NCBI GenBank assembly: GCA_023653625.1
Contig: CM042900.1
Coordinates: 22,720,644 to 22,784,643, forward strand
DNA: 64,000 bases
Direction: 5' to 3'
From: Triadica sebifera
Lineage: Eukaryota; Streptophyta; Magnoliopsida; Malpighiales; Euphorbiaceae
Of this stretch, positions 21,831-34,257 are shown piece after piece. A model generated the notes under the pieces. That model was not told the DNA's origin. It worked only from the letters and a program-made list of their open reading frames with translations, and did not search any database. The position numbers and the translations under genes were made by a program. Position 1 is the first letter of the stretch. Each line of letters starts with the position of its first letter.

Positions 21831-22330
21831 TTGAGGCAGTATTTTTGCCATTCTTTTTCACGCCCCTTGAGTCTTTCTAGATTTTTTATTCTTTTTATTA
21901 TCCTTGTTCTTATAAGAACTAGAAGAATCCACCAACATCACAACTTTTTGCTCTTTTTTAACAAAAGGGTCAGTTGTCTTAAGCATATTGATCCATTCAA
22001 AGATCGAAGTGAAAATATTATTCATCTGATAGTTTAGCATAAAGTGTACATAACTATCAGGAAAAATCTAGAGAATTAAGTCTATACTTAATTCATGATC
22101 CATCACGAAACCTAAAGAGTCTAACCTCTCAATATACCTATTCATCTTCAATGCATGTTGCACTGGAGATGTCCTTTCTACCATGTTGGATTGGAAGAGC
22201 AATTTAGATATCTCATATCGCTTAGTATGAGCTTGCTCATCAAATAGCTCCTTTAGATGACACACAATGGTATTTGCTTCTATGGTCTCATACTACTTTT
22301 GAAGCTCGAGAGATATAGAGATGAGCATAA
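21646..22330 (-). pseudogene. gag: C1 gag
   Basis: Blocks CHLKELFDEQAHTKRYEISK, YIERLDSLGFVMDHELSIDL and LNYQMNNIFTSIFEWINML, then CFHCGKNDHWKMNC, follow the copia gag (UBN2-type domain, then a CCHC knuckle). They align with C2 gag at 49300-49859. Frameshifts near 22040 and 21860 and a stop in the N-terminus make it non-coding. A protease start, VLDTSCG, follows at 21650. Confidence 0.8.
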
Positions 22331-23179
22331 TGCAATCCGCCAACTCATTATCATCCGTATGCTTCTTGTATGTCAATTGTTCATCAATAAATGCATAATT
22401 AGTAGGAGGGGAAGGAAGCAACTCTTCTATCTTTTCGGACTTAAGAATAACTATCAAATTCCAAAGCCAATCAATTTATTGGAATCAAAAATTGAACTTA
22501 AATTCACATTTGATGTCATCATTCTAACAATCCAAATGTAAAGAAAAATCACGTTAGAGAATGTAGTAAATGTATGATTATAAGGTTTTTAATAAACAAA
22601 TATTTTTAATTTCATTATTTTATTGCGAATCCATAACTCTCACTATGAATCCGAGAAAATTTATTGGAAGCTCTCCTAGTGGGCCAATATCTAACATCAC
22701 TAAGAATGACCTTAGGTGTGCCAAACAAGCCATCTTAGGTCAATTGATATGTATCTCATACCAATTGCATCTTTTCATGCAATTGTTGAATCATTGGGTT
22801 ATCAACTCTTGATGCATGCATATCTCATATTCACTTACCCAATATTGCCTCTAATTCATATTGACTTTGGTAGTGCCCAACAAGCCAATACACTAGTTAA
22901 AATTGATCCATTAATTATGAAATGATATTTTAATGATTTGAATATGTTCTTATAAAGTGGACTTGGGTGTGCACAACAACTCAAATTCTAAAAGAACTCT
23001 GGTTCTTACCATATTAATGGAAGACATTGCCCTTAATATGATTTTGAGGGATTTTCTTAATTTAAGTCTCATCATGTTGTTTGACATACATAATATAGTC
23101 ATACATCACAATCCAGATATATAAGATAATTATTCTAATTATATGGTCATGATTATAGACGTATCTAACATCAATCCTT
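22331..23179 (-). other. C1 leader (5' untranslated region)
   Basis: This non-coding stretch aligns along its length with the C2 leader at 49870-50735 (for example CAAGCCATCTTAGGTCAATT and AACTCTGGTTCTTACCATA). It ends at AATCCTT where the gypsy LTR begins; in C2 the same sequence continues uninterrupted. Confidence 0.7.
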
Positions 23180-23944
23180 TGTATAACACCCACCCAACTA
23201 ATCAGGATTACTCTCGACTAATTAGGTGGATGCTATTGGTTACTGTTTTATAAAACCTATAAAATTAAAACTTTCCTTACAAAATTAATTTTATAAACAT
23301 TGATCCCAAATGACGTCTTTCATAAAATACCAACTTGGGCTTAACTGACTCACTGTTTATAAAAATACCACTTTAAAATTAAAATACCAGTTTAAAATTA
23401 AAATACATATCCTTTAACATACAAAATTATACAAAACATAAAACCCAAAACCATGTCATGTATAAAAAGCAACAAAGATGACATATGCACTGACTCTTAA
23501 AATGGGCGCTTCTTCTCTTGAGTCAATTCCTACAATCCCTTAGGCTCCGACCAGCATGCAGAAAACCTACACGCTAAGCTATTGAAAGCTTAGTTGCATA
23601 TATAGACATAAAAATTCAAGCATGCAACTATACAATTCATATCATGGCATATTATGCATGTTCATGTATACTGTCATACCATAAACACTATCATAATGCA
23701 TGGAAATACAATCAACATATCTCATACAACATTACACATAACAAGTTTCCTCATACAACTAGCTCTTAGTAAATTTACCTCTTCCTTTAGTTCATCTTAT
23801 TTTACTCAAGACTTGCCACTTTGCCAATTTCCATTTCCTTTTTATAATTGTTTTGCTTTTTCCCAAAATTTACCATAATTCCCTTTTTAATCTATTTTCG
23901 CCCAAAACTTTAAGTTGGGCTATTTGGATGTGGATTGTATAATA

Positions 23945-24120
23945 GAGGTACTCCTAGAGCTTTAACCACTATGTCCACTAACTATAGAAGCTCACTTGAG
24001 TTCTTCAAGTTAAAGGCACTCCCAGAGCTTCAGCCACTTTGTCCTTAAAATTGCATGGAACCAATGATAAAAAACGCTTTAACCTGAGCTTCAGCTACTA
24101 AGGCCTCATATAAAGAATAT
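23945..24120 (-). repeat. CTTTAGCTCTGGGAGTG-type repeats in W LTR
   Basis: Diverged copies of a segment with the minus-strand core CTCTGGGAGTGCC, separated by 50-80 bp. The same block occurs about four times in each gypsy LTR of the window (28551-28790, 47203-47440, 54225-54480). Confidence 0.65.
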
Positions 24121-24394
24121 TCTACAGTACCGTAATCCCCTCAATGGCATGTCATCTATCCAAGGCCAAGTCCTAGATTAGAGAAAAGGGCTTTTAAAGT
24201 TTTAACCTTTATCTTTCATTTCTTTTTAATACCATCATCAAATATAACCATGCTTATAGCATCAATACAGTATATTACTTCATCATCATCACATACATGT
24301 GATTTACTCATACTAGCATACAAATAATAAATGTGATCTATTCACCCATCACATAACATCAAAAACAAAAACTGCATATAATAAAATTACCAGA

Positions 24395-24735
24395 ATTCAT
24401 GGGTGTGAAGGACATTCATAGGTATTCCCTTACTCGTGAACCAAATCGTGATTGTTCACGTGAAAGCTTCTATCCCCATACACACTTCATTAACAGTCGG
24501 GACTATATGTTCATAGGTGTAAAACTAAGCTTTCATGACCATGGTTCAAACAATGAAAACTGAGGGTGAAAACTGGAAATATATGTTCACAACTGTGACT
24601 ACATGTTCATGAATGTGAACCTATGTTTTCATGACTTCTTTAGTGACAACATAAGGCATGAAAGTTTCTGCCCGTTCTAGGCATTTTCTAGATTCATGTT
24701 TCACGAATATGACTCCCTTTGTTACGGGCATGAAA
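24395..24735 (+). repeat. palindrome array in W LTR
   Basis: Copies include TTCATGGGTGTGAA (24396-24409), TTCATAGGTATTCC (24415-24428), GTTCACGTGAAAG near 24454 and TTCATGAATGTGAA near 24610. They are decayed forms of TTCACGNNCGTGAA; the spacing is less regular than in X or V. Confidence 0.65.
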
Positions 24736-24834
24736 AGCATCTATAACTCCCCATCATGCCAACAACGCATGCTCAGATGAGGGAGTACTACGTTGTCTCC
24801 AGTCAAAAATCCTCATTTAATAAACAATAAAAAG

Positions 24835-24836
<2 letters not shown>

Positions 24837-24888
<52 letters not shown>
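24837..24888 (+). repeat. (TA)n microsatellite in W LTR
   Basis: About 23 TA units ending in a short ACACAC run. Confidence 0.95.
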
Positions 24889-25489
24889 TAAAACTTTTCA
24901 TATAATAGAAGAGATAATAAAAACTTTATATACAAAAATAATAGTTACAAAACAATAGAGTTGTCCAAAACATAAAGTTACTTTACAATATTGTAAAATA
25001 AATTCAAAATAAAAATACAAAAGTTGTGTGACCCACAGTATTCGAAACAAGTTGCTCTACTAGATTAGGTCACTACGAGCTTTATCTATTATCCCTTGTT
25101 ATATCTCTGCTATATTTGCGCGAGAAAAACTCTCACACTAAGTTCTAAGCTTAGTGGTGCATATAAATAAGACAATAAACTATACTCGCACAATATGCAA
25201 CAATGTGTCATCATACATATATCTCAAGTTAAATATTTTTTCTTTTACATATTCTTTATACATATACATATAGATTTTTCATATGCAAATATTACATAAC
25301 TATCCTATACAAATAAATTATTCTTTTATATTTGTATTTATGAACAACCAATTCACATACAAAATTCTTCATATCAAGTTAACGTATTTATGCCCATAAC
25401 ACCTAGGAACCAATAATGAGAATAATGAGGTTAGCTATCCACACATAATAAGGTTTCCATCCAGGCATTAAAGCATTGCATACAAGTGT

Positions 25490-25655
25490 CATCACCGACA
25501 TTAATATATAAGTGTCATCACTGACATTAATGTATATGTGTCATCATCGATATTAATAAGAGTGTCATCACCAGTATTAATAATAGTCTCGTCATCAATA
25601 TTAATAAAAGTACCATCACCAACATTAATAAGAGTGTTATTACCAGCATTAATAA
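25490..25655 (+). repeat. GTCATCACC minisatellite in W LTR
   Basis: About seven units of 25-35 bp with the core GTGTCATCACCGACATTAAT. A shorter version in reverse (ATTAATGTTGGTGATGACA) lies in solo LTR Y at 31085-31150, so the repeat belongs to the LTR family. Confidence 0.85.
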
Positions 25656-26665
25656 ACTTCTAATTGGCATGCCAAACTATCCAAGACTCTAGTTCTAGGC
25701 TGGGTGTTTTAAGGCTTAGTTAATGTCACTATAAAATTTATAACTCTTTAAGTCACTCATTTTATGGGTTTAATGGCTTAATTAATCACATAAATTACTA
25801 AATAAAAAATATAATTTTCATAATATAACAAAATTCACATTATTTTACATATTAAATTCTTCACTTCATATTCTGCCCTATTACTGGCAAATTTTATGTT
25901 CTATTTTGATCTCAATTTTGGTCATGTTACAATATAAAATGGTCTTCTAGAGATTTATAGCCCCAGATCTTATATTTAATTAGAATTAATTAATTCTGAG
26001 TTCTCTAGCAAAAGTTATAGCTAATTGAACACTAACTGTTTAGTGCAAATTCTGCCCAGAATTTTAGGGCAGATTTTAGATCTAACATTCATGTCAATTT
26101 TTAACATAGTTACCATCAAAATTAGTTCTCATGTTCTTATGAAATTTTTAGCCCTATGTCTTAAATTTCAAATCCAATAAAGAACACATTAATCAGAATT
26201 CCAAAGCATAAGTTATAACAATATATGTATTGGCTGCTCCATAGAATTTTGCAAAGAACACGCACAATCACCTAACTTTTACCAAATATAATCCTAAGTC
26301 TATCAAGCATGCATCCCCAGAATATTATCATAAAATAATACTAATTTACAATCATTTACATTCCAAATGCTTAAATCATGTAACTTGATTATAAAATATA
26401 GGCTATTGCCTTAAGTTATGCATTTACCTTAGTTTTTCTTTTCTTTTACTCTCTATATCTCTTTTTCTTTTCTTTTGTTTGTTTAACCTTGTTCTTTGTC
26501 AATTTTAGCTCCTAAAATACATAAGAAACATCATCAGTAACCTTTTTTTTAATCAAACCCTCTTTAAACCCTAAACTCTCTCTCTCTCTCATAACATGCT
26601 CTGATCATTATCTTTCCTTAGAGAAAACATGGAAGGGAAGGAAAATAAACTGCCTTACCTTCACA

Positions 26666-26756
26666 GGAGTAAACCCTAGAAGTCCAATTCTTTCTAAAAT
26701 CTCATAGGGACCAATGAATCTTGGACTCGAGTTTCCTTTTCTACCAAATCTCAATG
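26666..26756 (-). pseudogene. pol: W integrase C-terminal remnant (GPY/F region)
   Basis: The minus strand reads VTLRFGRKGNSSPRFIGPYE then ILERIG, the conserved GPY/F block at the end of chromovirus integrase; X has the matching NPRFIGPYEILERIG at 45120-45165. The frame then runs into LTR sequence, so the chromodomain is deleted. Confidence 0.8.
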
Positions 26757-26886
26757 TAACACCCACCTTACAGCCATGGGCAAACCTTGCTGTACAAGAG
26801 GATGCCACACGATTAGATATGTATCTACTTGTTTGAATTAAAAATTTTCTAACTTTTCTCTATACTAAGATCATCATATTATATAT
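26757..26886 (-). repeat. possible LTR end fragment between W and X
   Basis: TGTAACACCCACC at 26757 looks like the end of a gypsy LTR in minus orientation and cuts the W coding frame. The remaining 117 bp match nothing else I can see. Confidence 0.35.
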
Positions 26887-28109
26887 TGTGCCGTATCTGT
26901 TAATTTAGGTCCTGCATCATACGTGTCACAAAGTTGATGCATTTGATCAACTAGAGTCTAAATTTGGATTTTTATGGGAATTAATCAAAGTAATGATTAA
27001 TTATGATGATATATGCCTAATAAAGTATTCAAAATGCTTAAAAGATGTTAAAAATGGTAAAGGATTAAATTGCAAATTTTGACAAGTTTTGGGGTCAATT
27101 TGTAATTTATGAAAATTGAAGGATTATATAAGATGTTGTTAATTAAACATGATTTTTGGACATGATTATATATGTTTTTCGGGTATTAAAAGAAAGAGAG
27201 GGAGATTAACATGTTAATTATGCTAAGTATTTTGGTCAAGAAACTGGGACCCACAATAAGACTTTTAGTTTCTTTTCTTCTTTTCTATTTTCTTCTTATT
27301 TCTCATTATATTTAGTCTTATTTTTGTAGTTCTAGAACCAGTCATGCCAGCCCCTTATAAACTCCATAACCAAAAACTTCTTCAAGAGAGAGAAATGAAG
27401 AGAAGAGAGAGAAAAGAACAAGATAAAATGATTTTTATGCACAACAAAGCTTGTAGAAGCTAAGGAGAGCATGAAGGAAGGAAAAAAAAAGAGTTTTGAT
27501 GAGAGAGAAATCTCCAAGGTGGTGATCAATAAGAGAAAAGAGTATAGGTAAAAAGCTCTCCATCTCCTCTTTTATCTTTTCTTAAGGAAGTTCTAATTTT
27601 GAGCTTTTATAGAGCTTATGAAGGATGAGAAAGAGTTTAAGGTTTCAGTAGGATTTTGGAAGTTGATAAAGGTAGAGTTTTGATGGTAATCTTATGATGT
27701 TGTAGGAGTTCTAAGTGGCAAGGAACAAGTTCAAGCTAGTAAATAAAAGGAGAAAGCTACATAAAGCAAGTGAAAGAGAAAAGATTACGGTTTCTGCATA
27801 ATTTAAAACAATAGCCTATAATTTGCTTGTAAATGGCATGATATGCATGTATAATATGTTAGTTAATGAATAAGTTGCATTGATTACGATTTATAGCATG
27901 AAACCATAGGTTTAAATATAAGAAAATAAAGTTTTGTGATATGTGATTCAAGTAATGCATATTAGAGAATTGAATGTTGATTAAAGGAATTTATATTAAT
28001 TAAAATATGATAAGTTAAGTAAAGGACTTTAGAAATGCATAATAGGGTATTGGTATGACTTTAGGAAGCTTGAAATGGGAAAGGAATATGAATATGTAGA
28101 TTTCCAGAT

Positions 28110-28295
28110 GAAGTCACATGTGTGATGATCTGGTCACAGGCATGAATTTTGCTTAGAAATGGGATAGAAGCGCTCACGATTTGAGTCGTAGTTTAAACCA
28201 AGAGTGTGAACATATCGACCACGGCCATGAAATTATTGTCCACAGGTGTGAATAAGGAATCATGACTGTGAATGCTTTGTTTCCATTAAATGTAT
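28110..28295 (+). repeat. palindrome array in X 5' LTR
   Basis: Contains decayed units such as CCACGGCCATGAA, TCCACAGGTGTGAA and ATCATGACTGTGAA. It is homologous to the better preserved array at 46730-46915, with more CpGs lost. Confidence 0.75.
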
Positions 28296-28550
28296 TATTG
28301 ATATGCAATAAAGTGATTCAGTATTAAATGCTCAATGATATGAATGTTTATGTGTTTAAACAAGGATGAATGAGGTGTTGCTTGATATATTATGTGATTT
28401 GAATATTCATGAATGAAAAGAAAATATATGTAATTTATTTTTGAAACCGATATGCCCATTACTCTAATCTAGGACTAGAAATAAGATAGATGGCATGCCA
28501 TTGTAGGGGCGAACGGTATCGCAAAATATGAGATATTTTCCTCAGTCAAT

Positions 28551-28790
28551 GTGGCTTTAGCTCTAGGAGTGTCATTGGCTTGAGATGCTCAGTTGAGCAT
28601 ATATAAATTGAGGACAAGGTGACTTTAGTTCTGGGAGTGCCCTTGGTGTAGTAATTCATATATAATGATATATTACTCAATGAATGAAGCTTGAGCTTTG
28701 GGTGAACTATTGATTTGAGAAACTCAGATGAACTAGATAGTGGAAAGGGTGGTGTTAGCTCTGGGAATGCCTTTGATCCATAACCCGTAT
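28551..28790 (+). repeat. GCTCTGGGAGTGCC-type repeats in X 5' LTR
   Basis: Four diverged copies with the core TTAGCTCTGGGAGTGCC, spaced 60-100 bp. Confidence 0.7.
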
Positions 28791-28931
28791 CCAGTTAGTC
28801 CAGTTTAGAGTGATATGGGTGAACCACTAGAGTTTAAGTTGAAAAATAATGTACAGTGTGATAAAAATAATGTTGTATACCAAAGAAATGAAATGTATAA
28901 TTTATGAGTCAAAATAAAATGTGTATAACTT

Positions 28932-28932
<1 letters not shown>

Positions 28933-29015
<83 letters not shown>
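28933..29015 (+). repeat. (TA)n microsatellite in X 5' LTR
   Basis: About 41 TA units. The 3' LTR has only a handful at the same site (47588-47596), so the tract expanded after insertion or was lost from the other copy. Confidence 0.95.
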
Positions 29016-29017
<2 letters not shown>

Positions 29018-29487
29018 GCTCATAATTAGTATGAAATAGAGATATGAGGAATATAATTGCATGAAAAGATGGGATAATGTTTGTTGCACGACATAATATA
29101 TTGCCTTAATTATATGCACCACTAATCATAGAGCTTAACATAGAAGTTTATCTCACGCAGATATTACAAGGTAGCCAAAGTTTGTTCATAAATCTAGCAG
29201 AGATCCTAGTCAAGTAAAGCAGCTGATCTTGAAACCGTGGGTTACAATCTTTTTAACTTTTGTATTTCATATTATATACTTCTGGATTTGTAAAATTAAC
29301 TTTATAGTTTTGTAATACTATATTATGTAAATAAATTGTACAATATTTCTCTTATATCTCTTAGGTGAAGAAGAAAAAAAAATGTGTGCATTGTGTTTCA
29401 ATATTTATCAAGTAATGATTTAAAAAATTTGGCATAACACTCTTTTATCCGCGCATGTGCTGTTGGGATAAGGGGGTGTTACAGTTT

Positions 29488-29501
29488 TTAGTATTAGAAC
29501 C
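29488..29501 (+). other. decayed primer-binding site of X
   Basis: TTAGTATTAGAACC, four bases after the 5' LTR, resembles TTGGTATCAGAGCC (initiator tRNA-Met type) with mismatches that are all G to A or C to T. The degeneracy makes the call tentative. Confidence 0.5.
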
Positions 29502-31504
29502 TAATTGGGCGGTTTTGAGTTTTTCAAAAAGCAGTTTTCAAATTTGATACATGTGCACCCACATTTAAATTTATGAGTCACTGCTTATTGATTAGGACCA
29601 TTACTTTATCGTATAAGTCATATCCGTTAATTTAGGTCTCGAGTCACACATGTCACTAAATTGACGTGTTGAACCGATTGGAGTTTAAATTCGAATTTTG
29701 ACCGGAGAAAATTAAAATAAAGGTAAATAATTATGAAAAATGCCTAATAAAATATTTAAAGTGCTTAAAGATATTAGATTACAGTAAAAGGCTAAATTGC
29801 AAAATTTGACAAGTTTTAAAGTCAATTTGCAATTTACTAAAAATTGGAGTATTAATTGAGATAATTACCAATTAAATACATATATTGAACATTAAAAACA
29901 AGAGTTGGCTGGCCACCCCATATAAAGAGGGATTAAGGTGTTAATTAATACAAAAATATCAATTTATGGTCAAAATGGTGGGACCTACATGTGGAAATTT
30001 TGTTTCTTCTTTTTCTTTCTTTTCTTCTTCTTCTTTACCACCTTTTAACTTCATTTTCTGCATCCTAAAATCAGCTTCACGCCAGCCACTCTAACCTTCA
30101 TAGCAAAGACCTTGATACTAGAGAGAGAAAGGAAGAGAAGAGAGGGAAAAAAATAAGTCAAAGCCATTTTCATGCACAACAAGACTTGGAGAAGCTAAGG
30201 AAGGGAGAAAAAAGAGCAAGAGAAGAGGAGAAAGAAATCTTCAAAGTAGTGATCAAGGGGAGAAAAGAGTTGAGGTAAGATATTTTCCTTCTTCTCCTTA
30301 GTTTTCCTTAAATAAAGTTGGGGTTTTGAGCTCATTTAGAGCTTGTGGTTGAAAAGAGTGAGTTTAAGGTTTCATGAGAGAGAGTTTAGGGTTTTGAGAG
30401 TTGACAATAGAAAAAGTTTTGATGATGGTTTTATGATGTTGTAGGAGTTCCTAGTGACAAGGATCAAGCCAAAGGAAGCAAATGCAAGGAGAAAGCTATC
30501 TAGAGAAAGTGAAAAAGAAAACGAAAAGGTTTGTGGATAACATAAGGTAATAACCTATCTTTTTCTAAAGTTTAGACCTGGAATCTGTCCAGAAAATTTT
30601 GGCAATATTGTTAGTGACCAGTCAGTGTTCAATTGATCATATCTTTTTCTAAAGAACTCTAAATTAAGTGATTCAAGTTGTATATTAAAGCTAATATTCA
30701 GTTTTAAAAATATTAAGAAGACTCTGTAATTTAATTTAGAATGTAATAGGACCAAAATTAATGTCAAATACAGAATATGAAATATGCCAATAACAAGGCA
30801 GAAAATGAATTGAAGAATTTGATAGGTAACTAATGTGGATCTTGTTATATTATGCAAAGAATATTTTAATTAAGTAATTATGTGATTAATTGAGCCATTA
30901 AATCCATGAATTATGTGAATTTAAGAGTTATAAATTTTAATAACATTAATTAAGCCCTAGAACACCTTGCTTATAACTAGAATTTTGGGTAATGTAGCAT
31001 GCCAATCAAAAAAATTATTAATGTTTATGATGGCATGATTAATGAAGTTGGTGATAACATTATAATTAAAGTCAGTAATGGAACTATTATTAATGTTGGT
31101 GATGACATACATATATATATATATATGTAAATACCAGTGATGACACTTGTATATATATACCATAAATGCCCGGGTGACACTCATAAATGCCTAGATAGCA
31201 ACTCTATTATCCTAGTTGGTGATTCCTAAGTGTTATTGACATAAATAAGTTAATAAAATTTAAAAAAAATTATGATATGTGAAATGGTTATTTATGTATA
31301 AGAATGTAATAATAATATGATAAGTGAAATAAGTATGAGATACAAGATATTACATAATAAAGTAGAATGAATATGAGATATAAAAATAGGATTTGATGTC
31401 TATGCATGCTAAAAGATAATATGATACATAATATACATGATAATGCATGTTGCATCAAATAATATATTGTCTTATTTATATGCACTACTAACACTATAAA
31501 AAAG

Positions 31505-31860
31505 TATTGTTTTAGCGATGACATTTTCTGTTGCTAAAACATGTTTTTCCATCGCTAAAAATACTTAGTGACGGACTAGAGACGGAACGAATCCATCTCT
31601 TTATAGGTGGTAGTTATTTTTTTAGTGACAACATATTCGTTCGTAGGTAAAGTTAACGATGGAAAATTCCATCTTAAAAATAATCATTTCGTCGCTAATT
31701 TTTTAAATTTTTTGACGACCAGTGAAACAAATAACGATGAATTAGAGATGGAATTGTCGTCACTATTTTAGCAACAAAATACAATCCATCGCTAGCTCAG
31801 GTATTTTTTTTCTGTTTTAGCGATGAAATACAATATGTTGCTAAATTTTATAAATACATA
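31505..31860. repeat. CACTA subterminal repeats, left end
   Basis: Words such as TTAGCGATGA (31513, 31817), TCGCTAAAA, CGTCGCTAATTTT and GACGGA recur in both orientations. In En/Spm-type elements, subterminal repeats bind the element's regulatory protein; that role is inferred here. Confidence 0.8.
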
Positions 31861-32079
31861 ATTTTTTCTTAGTTTAACTAATATATCTTGAAAATAACCC
31901 TGTTTGCTGAACAATTTCAAGTATTTTACTAGTATAGCATTTAATTAGTGCAAATAATACGCATAAGAATACAAACAAAATAAAATTGTAAAATGCTTGT
32001 CAAAGATATAAATTTTAGTCAAATTTAGTACATGTTTACTAAACACAAATTTAAAACATAATTATAATTTGAAAATAAA

Positions 32080-33830
32080 TAAATTATCTACTCATCAGAA
32101 AATTCAGCCTCATTTACATCATCATCAGCAATATGAGCAACATCATCGGTAGTAAGGGAAACTATAGTAGACTGTCCTGAAGGCATAATGCCCTAATTAT
32201 GTCAAAAATTTCATCATGGCCTGCAACTGGGACTCTAAAGCTATGATACGTCCACCCTTTTTTTCCCTCCATTTTATGCTCTACCTCCTCCTCAATTTGC
32301 TTAATCTTCTATGCATCATCCATGAATGTGGTGGTAGTGGAACTATAACCTACATCGCTTGACATAAATGATGATGCCTTAGAGTCAAAGTCGTACAATC
32401 TTTGCTTTTTATGGCCTTCTATCTCCTCCATAAATATCTGAGACATATCAACCTGTGGAGTCTCTGTAGTACCCTCAATAGGCTAAGAAGCAGTAGCTAG
32501 ACATGCCTCTACACGATCCTGAGATGTCTAATTGTGTTAGGGTACTGAATAACAAATAAAATAGAAGAAAAATATGCATGTAACTTGATTGTGAATTGTT
32601 TTCAACATTAAAAACAAAGCATTTGACTAGTTACATAATAAAAGTGATACTAACAGCGATCTCCTTAGACTTGCTATCAATGAACTGACCATCTGCTTTC
32701 CTTGTGTGAGTCTTTTTGAAGATCTCAAATGTATTAGGTTGTCATCCCAATTCTTTAGCCTAAAGGAAAAAAAAACATATTTATAAAAACTCATACATAA
32801 TAGTTTCAAGATTGCAATATTATAAAGCTAAATTACAAATTAGATTAAAGATTTGAACAATTAAAAGTATTACCAAGTCGCAAGAGTGATCTACAGTCGA
32901 TTTTGAGCTACCAGTGTGTTTAGATGGACCTGTACCCTATCCACCAACCTCGCTTTGTCGGTTCTTACTTGTAGTTTCAGACTTTGCTTTCACTTCTGGA
33001 ATGCTCCAATAATTCTTCCAATATTGCCATATATCATCAGCTACTGGAAATGGCTTCACCCCTTTTTGCTTCCATCTATAGATCATGTCAGAATATTGAT
33101 CAGCTGCTTGACGCTCCCACACTTCTTCAAGGCAATCATTAAACTGAGGTCTCCAGGAAAAATGTTTCTAAAAAACCAAATGCAAAGCCATCATCATCAT
33201 CACCATAATCATCATCATCAACATCATCATCATCATCATCATCATCATCATTATTGTTAGTATTATTTGTACCTTAAACTCATTAAAATATATCTGTTTA
33301 GTTGCAGGGGTCACTTTCTTCCATGTATAACCCTCTTTCTCAATCATCTTAGTGAAAGTCTTTGTGATCATACTAGAGCATAGGTTAGACAGAATCAACC
33401 TATACATAAAATATAACAATAAGAACAATGATACATACAAGCATATAAAACATCAAATTAATTAATACCTTTCATTCACTATTTCTATCATGAGCTTATG
33501 ATCGCTCGAAGTGGATCCTACAACAGATGACGAGGTCAACGGTGAAAAGGGGAGAAAAGTAGGTGATGGTGTCAATGTTGACATACATGTCGATGACAGG
33601 TACAAAAAGGTAGGAGGAGGAACAATGGGTGGCAGCCTTGACAATGGTGTAGGTGCTGCAAATGACTGAATAGAAGGAGTAGGTGCTCGAGGTGGCTAAA
33701 TGGTAGGAGCAGATGATGGTGATGGAAATGGAGATGTCTGAATAGGAGTACCTGATGATGATAGATGAGTAGTTAGTCTATCACTCCCCTCTCGTCTGCG
33801 TGTATCACTAATGTGCGACATCTGCACTAA
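32080..33830 (-). pseudogene. CACTA second protein, Transposase_24 (Ptta/En/Spm) type, with introns
   Basis: A Pro/Ser/Thr-rich N-terminus (33830-33470) precedes TKTFTKMIEKEGYTWKKV (33370-33320), KHFSWRPQFNDCLEEVWERQ, SDMIYRWKQKGVKPFPVADD and WQYWKNYWSIPEVKAKSE (33170-32980). After a probable intron comes ELG-QPNTFEIFKKTHTRKAD (32760-32700), the conserved late block of Transposase_24. A Glu/Lys-rich, likely coiled-coil tail covers 32400-32230. Introns are suggested at 33178-33255 (holding the CAT repeat), about 32760-32880 and about 32530-32650. The protein probably acts with TNP2 at the element ends, by analogy with other CACTA elements. A stop lies inside the ELG block. Confidence 0.7.
33185..33250 (+). 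repeat. (CAT)n repeat in an intron of the CACTA second gene
   Basis: About 20 CAT/ATC units with single changes. It falls between two conserved exon blocks, so the His or Met runs it gives in various frames are not protein. Confidence 0.9.
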
Positions 33831-34257
33831 CATTTATATAATACAAAAAATGCATAGAATGATCATATAAGAGCATAGTACATGTTAGCTTCAATATGAT
33901 AATCTACATATAACAATTCATATTATCACTGATAGAAATATAATTCATATCAAACAACAAATATAAACAATACATATTATAATTGATATACAATTGAAAA
34001 AATATTTACTAAGTGTCATTATCACTCTCATATGAGTCTACATTTGAGTCATTTGATTCTAATTGAAGTTCCAACTCCTCTTCTATATCATTCTGATCAT
34101 CCTCAATTTCTATTAACTCACCATTCAAATCACTCAAGATTTATGGGTCTTCATCTATCTATATAAGAGTGTGAGCATTGATTTCATCTGCTTGAAATGG
34201 TGGAGCATTAGCTATTTTGATACTGCTTTTCAATGATTATGGTGTTTCTACATTAGA

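Larger units (their letters stand above)
18200..23179 (-). mobile_element. C1: decayed Ty1/copia retrotransposon, interrupted by solo LTR L1
   Basis: On the minus strand, from 23179 down, the order is leader, gag with zinc knuckle, protease region, GAG-pre-integrase, integrase remnants, linker and reverse transcriptase (RT). It matches the gag and leader of copia C2 (48532-53951) closely, so both belong to one family. Both LTRs are missing: the 5' side ends where the gypsy LTR at 23180 begins, and the 3' side fades inside RT near 18200. Stops and frameshifts are present throughout. A solo LTR (18844-19840) splits it, and a 330-bp segment is triplicated (20825-21830). Confidence 0.85.
23180..26665 (-). 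repeat. W 3' LTR, 5' truncated
   Basis: On the plus strand it starts TGTATAACACCCACCC (the usual TGTAACACC with TA inserted). Its order of blocks mirrors the plus-strand gypsy LTRs: an AAGCTATTGAAAGCTTAG-type segment, GAGCTTCAGCCAC repeats, the palindrome array, a (TA)n tract, a GTCATCACC minisatellite, then the purine-rich AAAGAAAAAGAGA region near 26450. Confidence 0.7.
23180..26756 (-). mobile_element. W: remnant of a minus-strand Ty3/gypsy element (3' LTR plus end of integrase)
   Basis: An LTR (23180 to about 26665) joins directly to a short coding remnant (26666-26756). The polypurine tract and the first part of the LTR are missing, so a deletion fused the end of pol to the LTR interior. 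The element is inserted into the leader of copia C1. No TSD can be checked because the other end is lost. Confidence 0.75.
26887..29483 (+). repeat. X 5' LTR
   Basis: It starts TGTGCCGTATCTG (a variant of TGTCATATCCG) and ends GGGATAAGGGGGTGTTACA. It aligns with 45515-48082 along its length; the main length difference is the (TA)n tract. Confidence 0.88.

Noticed and set aside
28805..29122. 105-codon minus-strand frame rich in Tyr-Ile repeats
   Set aside because: It is the (TA)n microsatellite read in frame, inside an LTR.
32916..33260. Plus-strand frame ending in a poly-His run
   Set aside because: It is the antisense of the Transposase_24 exon and the CAT repeat.
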